The translations under genes and the position numbers were made by a program. This document shows positions 44,545 through 55,600 of a DNA stretch of 64,000 nucleotides, in pieces. Source of the DNA: Gnetum montanum (Eukaryota; Streptophyta; Gnetopsida; Gnetales; Gnetaceae); NCBI GenBank assembly GCA_015680685.1, contig MNCI01002879.1, positions 35,800 to 99,799 of the forward strand. The letters are read 5' to 3'. The notes under the pieces were generated by a model, which was given only the letters and a program-made list of their open reading frames with translations, was not told where the DNA came from and did no database searches. Position 1 is the stretch's first letter. The number at the start of each line of letters is the position of its first letter.

Positions 44545-47340
44545 TGGATTCCGCATATGCAACCACTACTGCTATGATCACCACCGACTCGGGTTCCACA
44601 TCTATAAATCCCATCACCACCACTGGACTAGCTTCTGGTGCCATAAGACCTTAGGGACCGTCGCATCATTCATTGAGATTACAGGGCAAAGACCTTGTAT
44701 TCACCGTTGTAACTCCTAAAGAATATAATTTCACCTATGTCAAGATCCAGGCAAAGCTTGCCCTTAGCCAAGCCGAGATTTAGGCAAAACAAAATTTTGA
44801 GCTGGTCCATAGAGGGGGTCAAGATTTCATCCCTACCGCCTATGACATTATTCCCCTGACTGAACATTATCATGAACTCTTGATCCAACTAGTTATGGCT
44901 AGGAGTCAGGCTACACGGTCCATGCTAGAACCTTATAACAGAGAGGAAGAGGAAGATGAATTCGTAGCCCAGTCTGAACACGCAGATTCATACCATACTC
45001 TTAGCCCCCATACATACATAAATCCCTTGTTTCCTCTCATCGGAGAAGCCGCCCGTGTCAACTTAGTCATGACCACCCAAATCCACATTCCTGTCATCCC
45101 ATAGGTCACTACGCAATCATCCATCTTGCAAGTGCAAATTCCATCTCAGAATAACACGGGGGCAGTCTCATCGCCACGTGTAATTAGCATTTCGTCGGTG
45201 GTACCTGCATCCATTGTGCCCTATTTCATCCCCCAAGTGCAACCCCATGCCATGCCTACAACCCACCCGGTACAAAATCTGGTGCAAACCTTATCGTTGC
45301 CGCCCCCTATAAGGCAACAGATCACCACCACTATTCAATTGCAGCAATCCGGTCAACAGCCTACAGCTGGTCAGTGGATCCTGCCCATCTCACATAATCA
45401 ATCTACGTTATACGGTGCGCAACCCTTAGCCGCACCTACCATGCATGTCCCACAAATAAACCCACAATACCCTTACAATCTCCATCCTACACACCCAGCA
45501 ACAGCCAATCCCTCTACTCAACCCGGTGGGTGGTGGCTTCCACAGGTTGCTCCGTTCGCGGGGATAGCCCCTATAGCACCGCCTGTCAGCCAAACCATCG
45601 CGTAATTCCCATTACTTGGCACAGTTCTCCCTCTCCAACCCCTGGCTCCTCCTGTGCAGACTTCTCCATCAACAAGCCTAGATCAAGCATTTTTACTTAT
45701 TCAGACCCTCACTGAGGAAATTAAGGGCCTTAAAGCTGCTGGCTCTGATACCATACAAATCATGGATTTCTATAAGGATGATCCCATTAGTCCAACAGTT
45801 CCTATGCTATTGTTGCCCTCGGGGATGTCGTTACCCCATTTTACTAAATATAATGGGGAAGGAGATCCCAATGCTCACTTGGTTACCTTCAGGTCTGAAT
45901 CCTTGTTGTTATAGCAATGGCCTCATACGATCATCTATGTCTTCGCAATGTCTTTGATAGGTAAAGCTTTGGACTGGTATCGAGCACTCCCTCACTCTTC
46001 CATCTCAACCTTGGAAGAGCTCCTAACACAATTTGTGACTTGTTTTAAATACAACTTAAAGCAGGAGGTCATGTTACAGCAACTTATGGGAGTGAAGCAA
46101 GATCCACTTGAACCAGTCCAAAATTTTATATAGCGATGGAGCGCTACTCTGAATGAAATATGTGAGTCTATTGCAGAAGCCCATTTGCTGGCTATCTTCA
46201 AAGGAGTAGTCAACGATTTCATCAAATCTAAGTTGTATTATCTTACCCCTCACTCCTTAAGTTGGGCTTTTGCCCAGACTAAGAACATCCAAGATGCTGC
46301 AGAGGCTAGCAAAGACCCAGCGTATGTGGCCTATAAAAATGCTAACAATAAGGGTAAGGACAAAGGTAAAGCAACAACAATGACGGTAGCTGCGCTGGCT
46401 GAAGGTGCTAAAAATAAGAACAAGAAGGCACCCGTAACATCCCCTGAGACCACAGCTAGCACAAGTAGCACCGGTTAAGACACACTTGCCCCTGAAAAGC
46501 CCCTCAGCCAACGCCAAACATTGAGCGTAAGGATCGCTCAAAGTATATAGCCCTGCCCATAAAACATTTGGAACTGTTGAAACAACTGTTAGGGGTAGGA
46601 TCACAGGCGTTATCCGAAGAAGCTCTCTAGCATCACAGGCGTTATTGTGAATTGCTGAAGAATCCTTCTTTAGCCCTACCTAACGAACCACCAGTTCCAA
46701 GGTCTTTTAGGCTGGACCGTTTTTGTGACTACCATCAGTTGTGTGCTCACAACACCAAATACTGCTGGTTGTTGAAAGATGACATTCAACGCATGATTGA
46801 CGCTGGTTCTCTAAAACTAGACAGTAGTAGTTCAACCTGTCCCGAAAACCAAGCATTGCATATGTACAAAGACCCGTTGAACGCAAATAACACACCGTAC
46901 ACAATCAACGTGGTAAGTACGGACAGTGAAGGGGAGGTACCGCCTAAACAACCCTTTGTTTTACGCGTACCTACTACTTTACCCCAGGGGGCAAGCTCTT
47001 CACCGACAGCTAGCAGAGTCCCGAGGCCACCCTTTGTTATTCGGGCGTCCTCTCCAGCTTTAACTCAGCCTTGCGCTAATAGTAAAGCCACGACCATGTC
47101 CGCGGCTACCCCTAAGGCACCTTTTATCCTTAGGGTACCAAAACCACTGGCTGCTCCTTTTACGTAGGGGAAAGCTTCTAGCCACCACCATCAATCGCCA
47201 CTAAATAAAAAAAGGGAATGAGACGTGTTAGCCAATGCCACCAAAAACCATACTACGTTAGGCTTCCCTAAGCCCAGGCCCTTGGCCTCTGTCCCTGTGC
47301 CTATGCCTTCTGGGCAAGACATGGGTACAGAAACATAGCC
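44545..47340 (+). pseudogene. C1 gag, decayed
   Basis: Begins MDSAYATTTAMITTDSG at 44545. The long amino part is Pro/Gln/Thr-rich (MPTTHPVQNLVQ, PQINPQYPYNLHPTHP, GGWWLPQVAPF). Then the capsid-type domain: LPHFTKYNGEGDPNAHLVTF (about 45828-45890), MSLIGKALDWYRALP, SISTLEELLTQFV, EPVQNFI-RWSATLNEI (to about 46170), LLAIFKGVVNDFI. After a Lys-rich segment the frame shifts near 46480-46650 and continues with FCDYHQLCAHNTKYCW-LLKDDI (46715-46785), a CX2-type remnant of the usual zinc-binding region. A Pro/Ser-rich tail follows, with APFVLRVP-type repeats (46940-47165). TAG stops at 44652, 44781, 45912 and 46628 are shared with C2. Structural particle protein of a Tat element. Confidence 0.85.
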
Positions 47341-47494
47341 ACCTCCCCTCGGCAGGAAGAAACACAACCCTCCGACTAACGCTATTCTGCCTTGGGAAAT
47401 TCATCTCTTAGGGCGAATGGAAGAAGATAGAGGGGATAAACAACCCAGCTGAGAACGGGACCACCTCAACGCATTTTCACAAGTCAAGCAGGCT

Positions 47495-48025
47495 TTGAAA
47501 CAGAAGAACACAATGTTGAGCCTCTATGACCTGCTTATGACATCCCAAAAACACTGTGAGGCTATGGTTTGTATGCTGACATCCATACCAGTGGATGAAG
47601 GCTTACCAGTAGAAGAGGAAGTGATACATGCTGTTATGCTTCCTGTCGCCGCTAAACAACCTAAACCAACCCCTTTGACCTTTCACGATAAATCCATCAA
47701 AGATGATCCCGAGAAAGGTCAAGTAATGACAAAGCCCATGTTTATCACCATATGGGTTGGTCAATATCAAATCTGGAGGATGCATGTTGATGATGGCGCA
47801 GCTGCGAATGTAATCCCTTATCCTATAGTGGATAAGTTGGGCCTCGTCAACCAGATCAGTCCTACAATGACATCGTGCTTAAAGTCATTCAATGGGGTGC
47901 GGGCGCAAGTCAAGGAGATGGTGCGTATCGAATTTGTGGTAGGGGATCAATTCCCAATAGACGCTACATTTCTCATTGTTGAGGAGATGCCCGGCTTCAA
48001 CCTGATCCTAGGGAGCTCCTGCTAG
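47495..48025 (+). pseudogene. C1 aspartic protease
   Basis: Open for 176 codons. An upstream linker (SLYDLLMTSQKHCEAMVCML, SIPVDEGLP) leads to the protease core: MHVDDGAAANVIPYPIVDKL (about 47782-47841), in which the usual D-S/T-G is D-D-G as in Tat elements, followed by MTSCLKSFNGVRAQVKEMV, FVVGDQFPIDATFLIV and MPGFNLILGSSC, ending in TAG where the ILGR-W motif would close. A short frame after it (48166-48348, MPKDQTHVRTPEQAQ) is the probable continuation towards RT. Confidence 0.85.
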
Positions 48026-48911
48026 TCCAACTGAGGGTGGTTTCGTTACTAATACATCAAGAGATACAGTTCCCTTACGCAGGGTGAGAAGTAGTAATAC
48101 ACAGTGATGAAATAACTTCTAGGACTGTCAACAACATAGAGGAGGAACAGGGTTCGGAGATCGAGATGCCTAAAGATCAAACTCATGTCCGAACTCCCGA
48201 ACAAGCCCAAACGAATGATGAAAGCCTAGCTTGGGCTGACCTACCATTTCAGGAAGATGGTATGGAGGAGTCGGATCACAAACCTCCCTACCCTTACGCA
48301 TCACTGAACGTAAAGACCATCACGAAACAATTGCAGGCTGGCGATTGATCTGAGTGGTATTTACATGCATCGTTACAATTTTACTAGTTTTCTGCTTATG
48401 CTTATTAGATTCGATTCACAGTTTTCTTTAATATACATACATGTATTTATGCTTTCTATCCATTACGTTATTTACATTCCTCATCTTACGCCATTTACGC
48501 TCCTTGACTGTTATTAGTCATATTAGCACAGTTACATTGATATGTACATTTTTATCAATTACACTTCCAGACATGTGCCATGGCCCGCAATGGCCTAAAA
48601 CTAGGGACGACCCACAATGGCCTTAAACTAGCAAAGACCCACAATGGCCTAAAACTAGCTAGTCCACTTGTATCTTACGCAAATGCTACATGACGGCCCG
48701 CGATGGCCTTAAACTAGCAATTCCATTCTACAGCAATGCAACCTATTCAAAGTCTTTAACAACTCTGCTTACGCTTTGCATAAATAAAGACATAAAACTA
48801 AAAATAAATAAATAAAATTTAAAATCATATACAAAATCTCATAAGTAATCTCGCCAACATTCATATGATCATTGTTCAATTTCATAAATAAAATTATGCG
48901 TAAATCACAAA
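48026..48911 (+). other. C1 spacer after protease
   Basis: Contains one open stretch (48166-48348) of polyprotein-linker character. The rest is untranslated, AT-rich and sprinkled with TTACGC words (48287, 48486, 48495, 48674). A short repeat cluster (48584-48720) and the 3' end of the antisense gene border it. Confidence 0.6.
48584..48720 (+). repeat. Short array of TAAACTAGCA units
   Basis: Four units of the form CCCRCRATGGCCTAAAACTAG or CCTTAAACTAGCAA at 48584, 48611, 48638 and 48697. They share the core TAAACTAGCA with the 16-unit array at 56975-57480. A single related unit lies at 53231-53255 on the other side of the antisense gene. Confidence 0.8.
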
Positions 48912-51900
48912 TTACACATCCCCCCTAGTACCACTGTCACCAGTATCCCTTAGGTCTGCCTCTAAGCCTAATAAATCGTCCTCGAGTGGGCCGTCCCTTT
49001 TAGAGGCCATTCCTTCATGAGGAATGACATCTTCACGGGGTTCTTCTGCTAACATTGGCTCCACAAGAGGACGGTCTGCATCATTACCCTCTTCTTCCTG
49101 CACTTGCTCCTCATCTTGTCCACCCTCTTCATCCACTCCTTGTACCTATATACAGTAAATACATAAGGAAACGCTATGATAGCATAAATCAGAAAATTTA
49201 GATTCAATAACATTCAAACTTACTCACGATGGTCCTACTTCCGTAGCAAAGGGGAGTCGATCTAAATCGACCCATAGGCGCTGCATAATTTCATCTTTAG
49301 TTAATTTAGACCATACTCCATTTCCTAGATCAGTTCCAGCCTTCAACTTCCCTTTCTCCACACTAGTCCATCGAGGTGGTTCAGGGAAGAAAGTAGGGAC
49401 TTTAGTCTCGTCCTTGGGAAGAGTAATTTCTTTTTCTAGGGACATTCTTACCGTCACCTGCTCCTGGAACTTCTCGAAGGCCTTGGATGCACCAATGACA
49501 TCGAGGAATACCCGCAAGGATTGAGCTTCGATGGTAGAATCTCAATAGTGCTGATGATAAGTGATACTTTCTCGCTTATATAGATGCTTATGATCTTTTT
49601 CTTTCTACCCCCACTCTTGTACACTTGCACAAAAATCCTTCCAATCTTGGTTTTTCTGGGCCAACAGCTCTATTTGCATCCTCTGCTCCACCAATTCCCG
49701 ACTGGTTTGTACGCTATTCCTGACCATGGTCCAATAGCGAGCGTAATTAATAACAGCTGTACGCCAGTCCTCTTCATCCATTCCTTGCGCCTACAAGAAT
49801 TCACATCACGATTTTATGTTTTCAACCTCTTTGGCTAGAGACATTTTTTCTTTCTCTGACCTCTGCAGCTTCTTCTAGAGGTCTTCATTGATGTTCTGAC
49901 TCTCTCACAAGGAGTGGGTTGAGTGTAATGCAAATTTATGCATTTCCTCATAAATGTTACGTGGCACAACTGCTCCTTCTGATGAAGGCTCCACTATGTT
50001 CATGTCAATGGGCTCCATAGGGTCCCATCGAAGGTGAGCTCCTGATAACAAATATTATCAAACCTAAATAAACATTATAACCTTATAATAAAATAAGTGT
50101 ACAGTAACAATAACATACCAGCGCTAGGGTCCACGCGCTCGAGGCGCTCAATCATATCGCTTACAGCGCCTTCCATGAAGGCAAATTTATCAAGAAATTC
50201 CCCCCATGCTCTGCTTACAACGGTGGACATGGATGCATCTTGTTCATCTGTAGCATAATTAAGTTAAAATTTCTATTTATTAACAGAATTCCATAAAATT
50301 TCCAATACACTGATTACCTCCGCCTGTTATAGTGGGGAGTGCATCAATGTTTTCTGCCTCCTCCCTCTCCTCATGCACAGGGATCTGTGCATCACTTATT
50401 CTAATAGCCAAGGCCTCCTCTTCCAAAACTGGGGCCCCTTCTCCACGCCGTAATACCACTGGCCCTATTTTCGGGGTCAACCACTCCGTAGATCTCCCTG
50501 TTCATGCCACATAAAACATTTAATCAATTTAGAATACCTTGAATAAAGCTACGTAATACAGTAATTTCCATAACCTCCACTATGTCTCTACACTTACCAG
50601 GCGGAGGTTTACTCCGCTGAACTTTGACTTGCACAGTTTTGCCTGTGCCACCTGCTGGTTCCACAGGGGCCTTGGTTAGGCGAGGCCTTTTACGCTAAAC
50701 CCAGGCATCTACTATCTCTGCAGCTAGGTGCTTTCCCCACAACGCATCACCGGTGTAAGTGGGAACCACCCCACCTACACTGTCAGGGCCCCGCACTCAA
50801 GGCACCACCAAATCCCTTGTCGTTATAGACTGAGACTCCCCAATTCCCTTCGGAGGATCCTATCCCCGGGTAGTGCCGAAAATATGGGAAATCCAAGGTT
50901 TGGATACCTAGTCTCAATCTTGCTGTATCCAAACCTCATTCCTTTGAACAACCAAAAATTTAGCAAAACACCGAAGGCAAGCTATGAAGAAGGCGAAATG
51001 CACACTGAAATGAGACTCAAGCTTTTGGTGAAGCCTGATCATTTTAGTGTGTAACCCCTCGGTGAAATAGCTTGCCCAGTCGAACTGGATCCCTTTCTCC
51101 ATCACCTCTTGCATGATACGAGCCTGTTCTATAGTAAAGAACTTTCCTTGCGAGAGTGTTTTGGGGAAAGCCTGGGCCCGGAAGAGGGGATAAATAGTCT
51201 TGGCAATCTCCAGTTGAATCTTTTCACAAGGGATCCCCTTGGTCTCCTTCTTGGTCCCTAGCCACTCCTCTAGCTCTTCCTGACATTTAAGGCTCCTCCT
51301 CAGCTTTTCCTCTATGGGAAGACCATCAGAGGGGACGCCGAAGAGGTTAGCAAACAGCTGAGCGTCGATGTCAAAGTTTACATGCATGTGGTGCACGTGT
51401 GTGCAATTCATTGAAGGAGTTAACCAAGGTTAACATTTTGCTGGAAGGGAATTTAGGGGTTACGAGCAGAAATAAATGCATTAGCCTCGCTTCCCGCAGC
51501 TTGGTGACCAACGCAATTGGGGCTGCCATGTGGCCGAGCCAGTGTTGTGCCTCCTTAATGTCGCCATAGCAAAAAAGAAGGGTATTTGCCTCGCGGCTGG
51601 AAATCTTGATGGTAATCTCCCGGGATTCCCTTACTGATAACATAAGGCACATGTCAAAGTAGCGAAAACTCTATTACGCAACATTTCAAAAAAAAAAAAC
51701 AAAACAAAAACAATATGATATCCTGTAACTAATAGTAGCAACAAAACCTTACCAGGGCCAAATGGCAAAGGAAATGGAGGAAGTTTCCTCTGCACATCCG
51801 CGACGGTAAGGGGCAGGTCCAAAGTCCATTTTTCATGTAACCACCCGAGGTTTTGACAATTCTTGAAAGAATCATCATAATGGATGGGATACTTATGAAT

Positions 51901-52973
51901 GTCAAAGGACATCTACCCCATTACACCGGCGCGTACGTTGCTGGTGGACGTAAACTCCTTTATTGTCGTTTTGGTCTAAGACAAAGTATCATTATTGCCT
52001 ACTAATCCATTTTCATTGATGAAAAACCTGTATCATATGACATGTTACTATCTCACACTTTGCAAATTCAGACATTAGAAACATATCGATAATATCGCCA
52101 GTAAAACAACTTACCCACCCTAATAATACACTATTCCTGGTGGGATCTGAAAGTAAGTCGAGACATGACGAGCCACGAACAAAGTATTGTACGCATGGTA
52201 ACAACTAAATCTGGCCATTTCCCAGATCCAACTTAAGTGCCTCAACCCTCTGGCACTATGTTCGCGGTCTTGGGGATGACCAGTATCGATAGCCCCATCT
52301 ATCAAGAAAGCCAGGATGCCCTGCATAGAACCCACTAGAAGATGTTCCAAAATAGCACCAGCCACATCCCCTGACAAGTGCGACCACACAATAATACTGT
52401 AGTTACGTAGCAAAAATTGCAGAAACTCTAGTGCACCCTTTCAGAACCATATAGCCCTCCCTTGCAACCGAGTCTGTGGGGGAAGAACATTGGGTATGAT
52501 CGGGTTTATACAACATAAAACCCTAACTATGTCCAATACGATTAGGACAGGTTTCAACATAATACTGTAAAAAAAAAAACACATTATCATCTAGATTCCG
52601 ATTGCATGCTTAAACTATAGAAAATTTACAAGTTACGCTTTAACTATACAGCCGAAATTACTTAAACCCTTGTAACAGTACAAGGTTTGTCCCAGACAAC
52701 GGCGATAGACGCAACATTATTCTATAAACCCTCATTTTAACGCGAGGTCCATAGCCTAAAACTCTAATTTACGCAAAATGATGTAAAAAGAATAAACACC
52801 TCAAAGAAGAAGCATATCATAGAAAGCAACACAAATAAGCCAGGGATGGCCTACCGATTCAGGGGAGTGACATCCCTCACTTCAACGAAAGCTTGCGAAG
52901 CATGCTGCAGGATCCCTTGTACTTCATCGATCTTTGCCAATTTCATGTTCTTCCCTCTTATTTTCGGCATCAT
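48912..52973 (-). pseudogene. Antisense eight-exon gene with FCP1-like phosphatase domain
   Basis: Minus-strand gene inside C1. Exons as I read them: 52973-52855, 52564-52115, 52027-51753, 51633-50598, 50497-50318, 50247-50119, 50041-49224, 49145-48912. All seven introns are GT-AG (for example GTAAGT at 52114, 50597 and 49223; polyT-ACAG before 52564), and all exon phases join in frame except for one extra base in exon 4 near 51400. The roughly 1080-codon product starts MMPKIRGKNMKLAKIDEV. An FCP1/NIF-type HAD domain (about residues 40-190) follows: KPVLIVLDIVRVLC, GALEFLQFLLRNYSIIVWSH, LRHLSWIW, YNTLFVARHVSTYFQIPP. Then a middle region (NIH/YPIHYDD, FDIDAQLFANLFGVPSDGLP, FDWASYFTEGLHTKMI), a coiled-coil-like part and a Glu/Asp-rich tail. 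Catalytic Asp motifs look lost and about 15-18 stops interrupt it. FCP1-type enzymes dephosphorylate proteins such as the RNA polymerase II tail; function here is unknown. Confidence 0.82.
52115..52564 (-). pseudogene. Exon 2 of the antisense gene: HAD/FCP1-like core
   Basis: Encodes most of the phosphatase-like domain. Motif I, normally hydrophobic-LDxxG-L, reads VLIVLDIVRVLC (about 52548-52513), keeping one Asp but losing the second. GRAIWF-KGALEFLQFLL then IVWSH aligns with RP...FL-F....Y.VGVWSS. LRHLSWIWEM, then CYHAYNTLFVARHV near 52195-52155, is the ..DL..IW...NTLLVDD.. motif with the DD pair replaced. One in-frame TGA lies in RAIWF-KGA and one TAG near the exon end. Flanked by a strong acceptor (T-run plus ACAG) and a perfect donor (GTAAGT). 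Read from memory of the family; confidence in the fold assignment is good, in activity nil. Confidence 0.75.
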
Positions 52974-53108
52974 TGTTGTAGTCTTCGCACCTTCATGCCT
53001 TCACAAATAATGCACTGCAATCTTTTGCTCTTTCTCCTTCTCTCTGTGACAGCTAAGAATTCAAATGCGTGATAGCCAATAGCCTGTTTTCAAAAAGAAC
53101 TACCTACT

Positions 53109-53114
53109 TATATG
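53109..53114 (-). promoter_or_regulatory. Possible TATA box of the antisense gene
   Basis: Minus-strand TATAAG in GCATATAAGTAGG, about 140 bases upstream of the ATG at 52973, followed by a GA-rich stretch (53030-53045). Plausible only by position. Confidence 0.35.
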
Positions 53115-53230
53115 CAAAATTAACCGACTTGATGCCTGATTTTAGCGAGACTTGCCCAAATGCTAGTGTCAGTATGAGCTGGAAACCAAAAATCAAGGCA
53201 TTAATTGTGATAGATATTGCATGCGTTACG

Positions 53231-53255
53231 GTCCGAAATGACCTTAAACTATTGC
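53231..53255 (+). repeat. Single TAAACTA-type unit upstream of the antisense gene
   Basis: GTCCGAAATGACCTTAAACT followed by ATTGC. Related to the units at 48584-48720 and 56975-57480. With the 48.6-kb cluster it brackets the antisense gene. Confidence 0.55.
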
Positions 53256-53461
53256 TTCTTATCTCCTCGTAATCAGGTCACATTAATTACAGGCTGTTCA
53301 CGATGTTCAAAATTCAGTTAGCTTCTCACGCTCAGAGATGTCACATCACATCCTTTTTCTTTTAGACTAAACCAAGTGTTATTTGTTAAATACTTATAGC
53401 ATCCAACTTAGCAACTTTCTAATTACTTTCATATTTGACAATTTTGTAGGACAATTGACAA
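53256..53461 (+). other. Spacer before C1 RT frame
   Basis: Untranslated. Ends with a possible sense-strand splice acceptor TTTTGTAG (AG at 53448-53449) 12 bases before the first ATG of the RT frame. Ogre-type elements are known to carry an intron between protease and RT, so this may be its acceptor; no matching donor was settled. Confidence 0.35.
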
Positions 53462-54960
53462 ATGGATGAAACTTTATTTGTGCTCCTAGTTTTAACAGGT
53501 CCACACGGGGAAATTATTAGACAACTTGCTCCCACATTAGTAGAGACTAACCTTGCCTTTGATGACACAACCATAGCCACATCGGAAACATCTCCAGACT
53601 GGCTAGAACAATCGATGCACATGCTAGATCTGGAAGCAGGAGATGTAATCGAAGACCCACTTAACGAGATCTCTATGGTGACGCATAGAGGTGAGACTAA
53701 AAATCTTAAGGTTAGCTCCTTACTAGACCAAAAGGCACATGACAACATAAGACAAGTCCTTCATAACAACATCACGGTGTTTGCATGGTCATACGAAGAT
53801 ATGCTAGGACTAGACCCAAGGTTAATACAACACAACATAATCCTAGATCCCCATATCAAAGCAGTTAAATAGAAAGCACGAAATATTAAGCCAGAAGTCA
53901 TGCTAGTAGTATGTGATGAGATCACTAAACTATACCAGGCTGGTTTTATTCGCATGGTTGATTACTCAGATTGGGTATCTAACATTGTAGTTGTTCCTAA
54001 AAAGATCGGAGGGATACGCATCTGCATAGACTTCTGAGACTTGAACAAAGCTACAATCAAAGATAATTTCCCATTACCGAGTATTGACCAACTAGTGGAT
54101 ACAACCGCTGGGCATGCGCTTTTATCCTTCATGGATGGCTTTTTAGGCTACAATCAAATACGCATCAACCTAGAACACCAGCTGACAACCACCTTCATGA
54201 CACCCTGGGGGAACGTTTGCTACACCATGATGCCTTTTGGGTTAAAAATGCCAGAGCTACGTATCAACGAGCTATGACATACATCTTTAGCAATTATCTC
54301 CTAGGGAGACTGAATGATTATGTTGACGATATAGCTATTAAGTCTATAAGGTCAGAAGATCATTAGGAGGATCTGGAGTTAGTCCTTAAAAGATGCTCTA
54401 AATACGACCTCCAGCTCAACCCAAAGAAATGCATATTCGGAGTCAAAATCGGATGGATGCTGGGGTTTGTGGTATTGGAAACTGGTATACAAGTAGAACC
54501 TAACAAAGTCAAAGCCATTGTTGAATTGACACCCCCTACAAATCTCAAGAAATTACGTGGATTGCAAAGGAGGTTGCAATTTATCAAGTGGTTCATTTCG
54601 AGACTAACAGATAAGTTACACCCTATGCAACACTTGCTTAAAAAGGGGGTTAATTTCGAATGGACAGATGATTTTCAACGTGCATTTGATAGCTTGAAAC
54701 AAGAGCTTCAACGCTTGCCAATAATTTTCCCACCGCAAAGGGATCAACCATTTTACATTTACCTCGCAACATCAGACGTAGCCTTAGCTTCATTACTCTG
54801 TCAAAAGAGGGATGATGGGTCAAAAGTACCAATCTACTACTTGAGTCATGCTCTATGTGCATATGAAAGAAGGTACAATGAAGTAGAGCGTAATTGCTTA
54901 GCATTAGTGTTTATGCTCAAAAAGTGCAGACACTATCTCTTCCGTAGCCAGGTCAACATA
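53462..54960 (+). pseudogene. C1 reverse transcriptase and first RNase H, decayed
   Basis: A linker (53462-53872, including NITVFAWSYEDMLGLDPRLI) leads to RT: AGFIRMVDYSDWVSNIVVVP, LNKATIKDNFPLPSIDQLVD, FMDGFLGYNQI, WGNVCYTMMPFGLK, and YVDDIAIKS with both catalytic aspartates (54319-54345). The open stretch 54457-55089 covers the connection (LGFVVLETGIQVEPNKVKAI, LRGLQRRLQFI) and the gypsy RNase H (FYIYLATSDVALASLLCQKR, YYLSHALCAYERRYNEVE, RHYLFRSQVNIICKNNILRA). Stops and two frame changes interrupt it. The best preserved pol in the window. Confidence 0.88.
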
Positions 54961-55129
54961 ATCTGCAAAAATAACATCCTTAGGGCCATTATGCATAACC
55001 TGTATGAAAGTAGTAAAATAGCTCGTTGGAAAGCTATCACGGTAGAATTCGATCTGCATTACATTGGTCAATCTTCTATGAAAGGCTAAGCGATAACTAA
55101 CCAACTGATAACATCGCCTATATACAATC

Positions 55130-55600
55130 AGGCAACCATAGAGCCTGAATTTCTAGACAAGCATGTACATAGTTTAGGCCCTGTTTTAACAGGCCCCGAA
55201 GCAACGTTATATTTTGATGATGCTTCAACCACCAGAGGTAGCAGTGCAGCCACAGTCATTATGCTATCACCTGAGGATGTGCGTCTCCACGCTTACCGCT
55301 TAGCCTTTCCGTGTACGAACAATGTGGCAGAGTACGAGGGACTCCTCAGGGGATTATTAACAGCTAAAGAGCTTGATATCTGACACCTGGCAATTAGGGG
55401 TGATTCGATGCTTGTTATAAATCAAATCATAGGAGGCTACGCATACAAGGTTGTACATTTACAGCCCTACTACGATATGGCTAAAGATCTTCTGAAGTAG
55501 TTCACAACAATCGATGCCCAACACGTGCCCTAAAACAATAACACACTAGCCGATGCACTGGCTACATTAGCTTTAAACGTGCCATCACACCTATTTGACA
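55130..55600 (+). pseudogene. C1 second (archaeal-type) RNase H
   Basis: ATLYFDDASTTRGSSAATVI (about 55200-55260), CTNNVAEYEGLLRGLLTAKE (about 55313-55375), IRGDSMLVINQIIGGYAY and NNTLADALATLAL (to 55577) follow the type I RNase H pattern with the NN-AEYEALL signature found in Tat-lineage elements next to integrase. Interrupted by TGA (about 55381) and TAG/TAA stops. Its presence assigns the element to Tat (Ogre/Retand-like) rather than Athila. Confidence 0.87.

Noticed and set aside
45126-45605. Pro/Gln-rich ORF as an independent plant gene
   Set aside because: It is the amino part of Tat gag; the same text occurs in C2 at 61082-61681 between the same neighbours.
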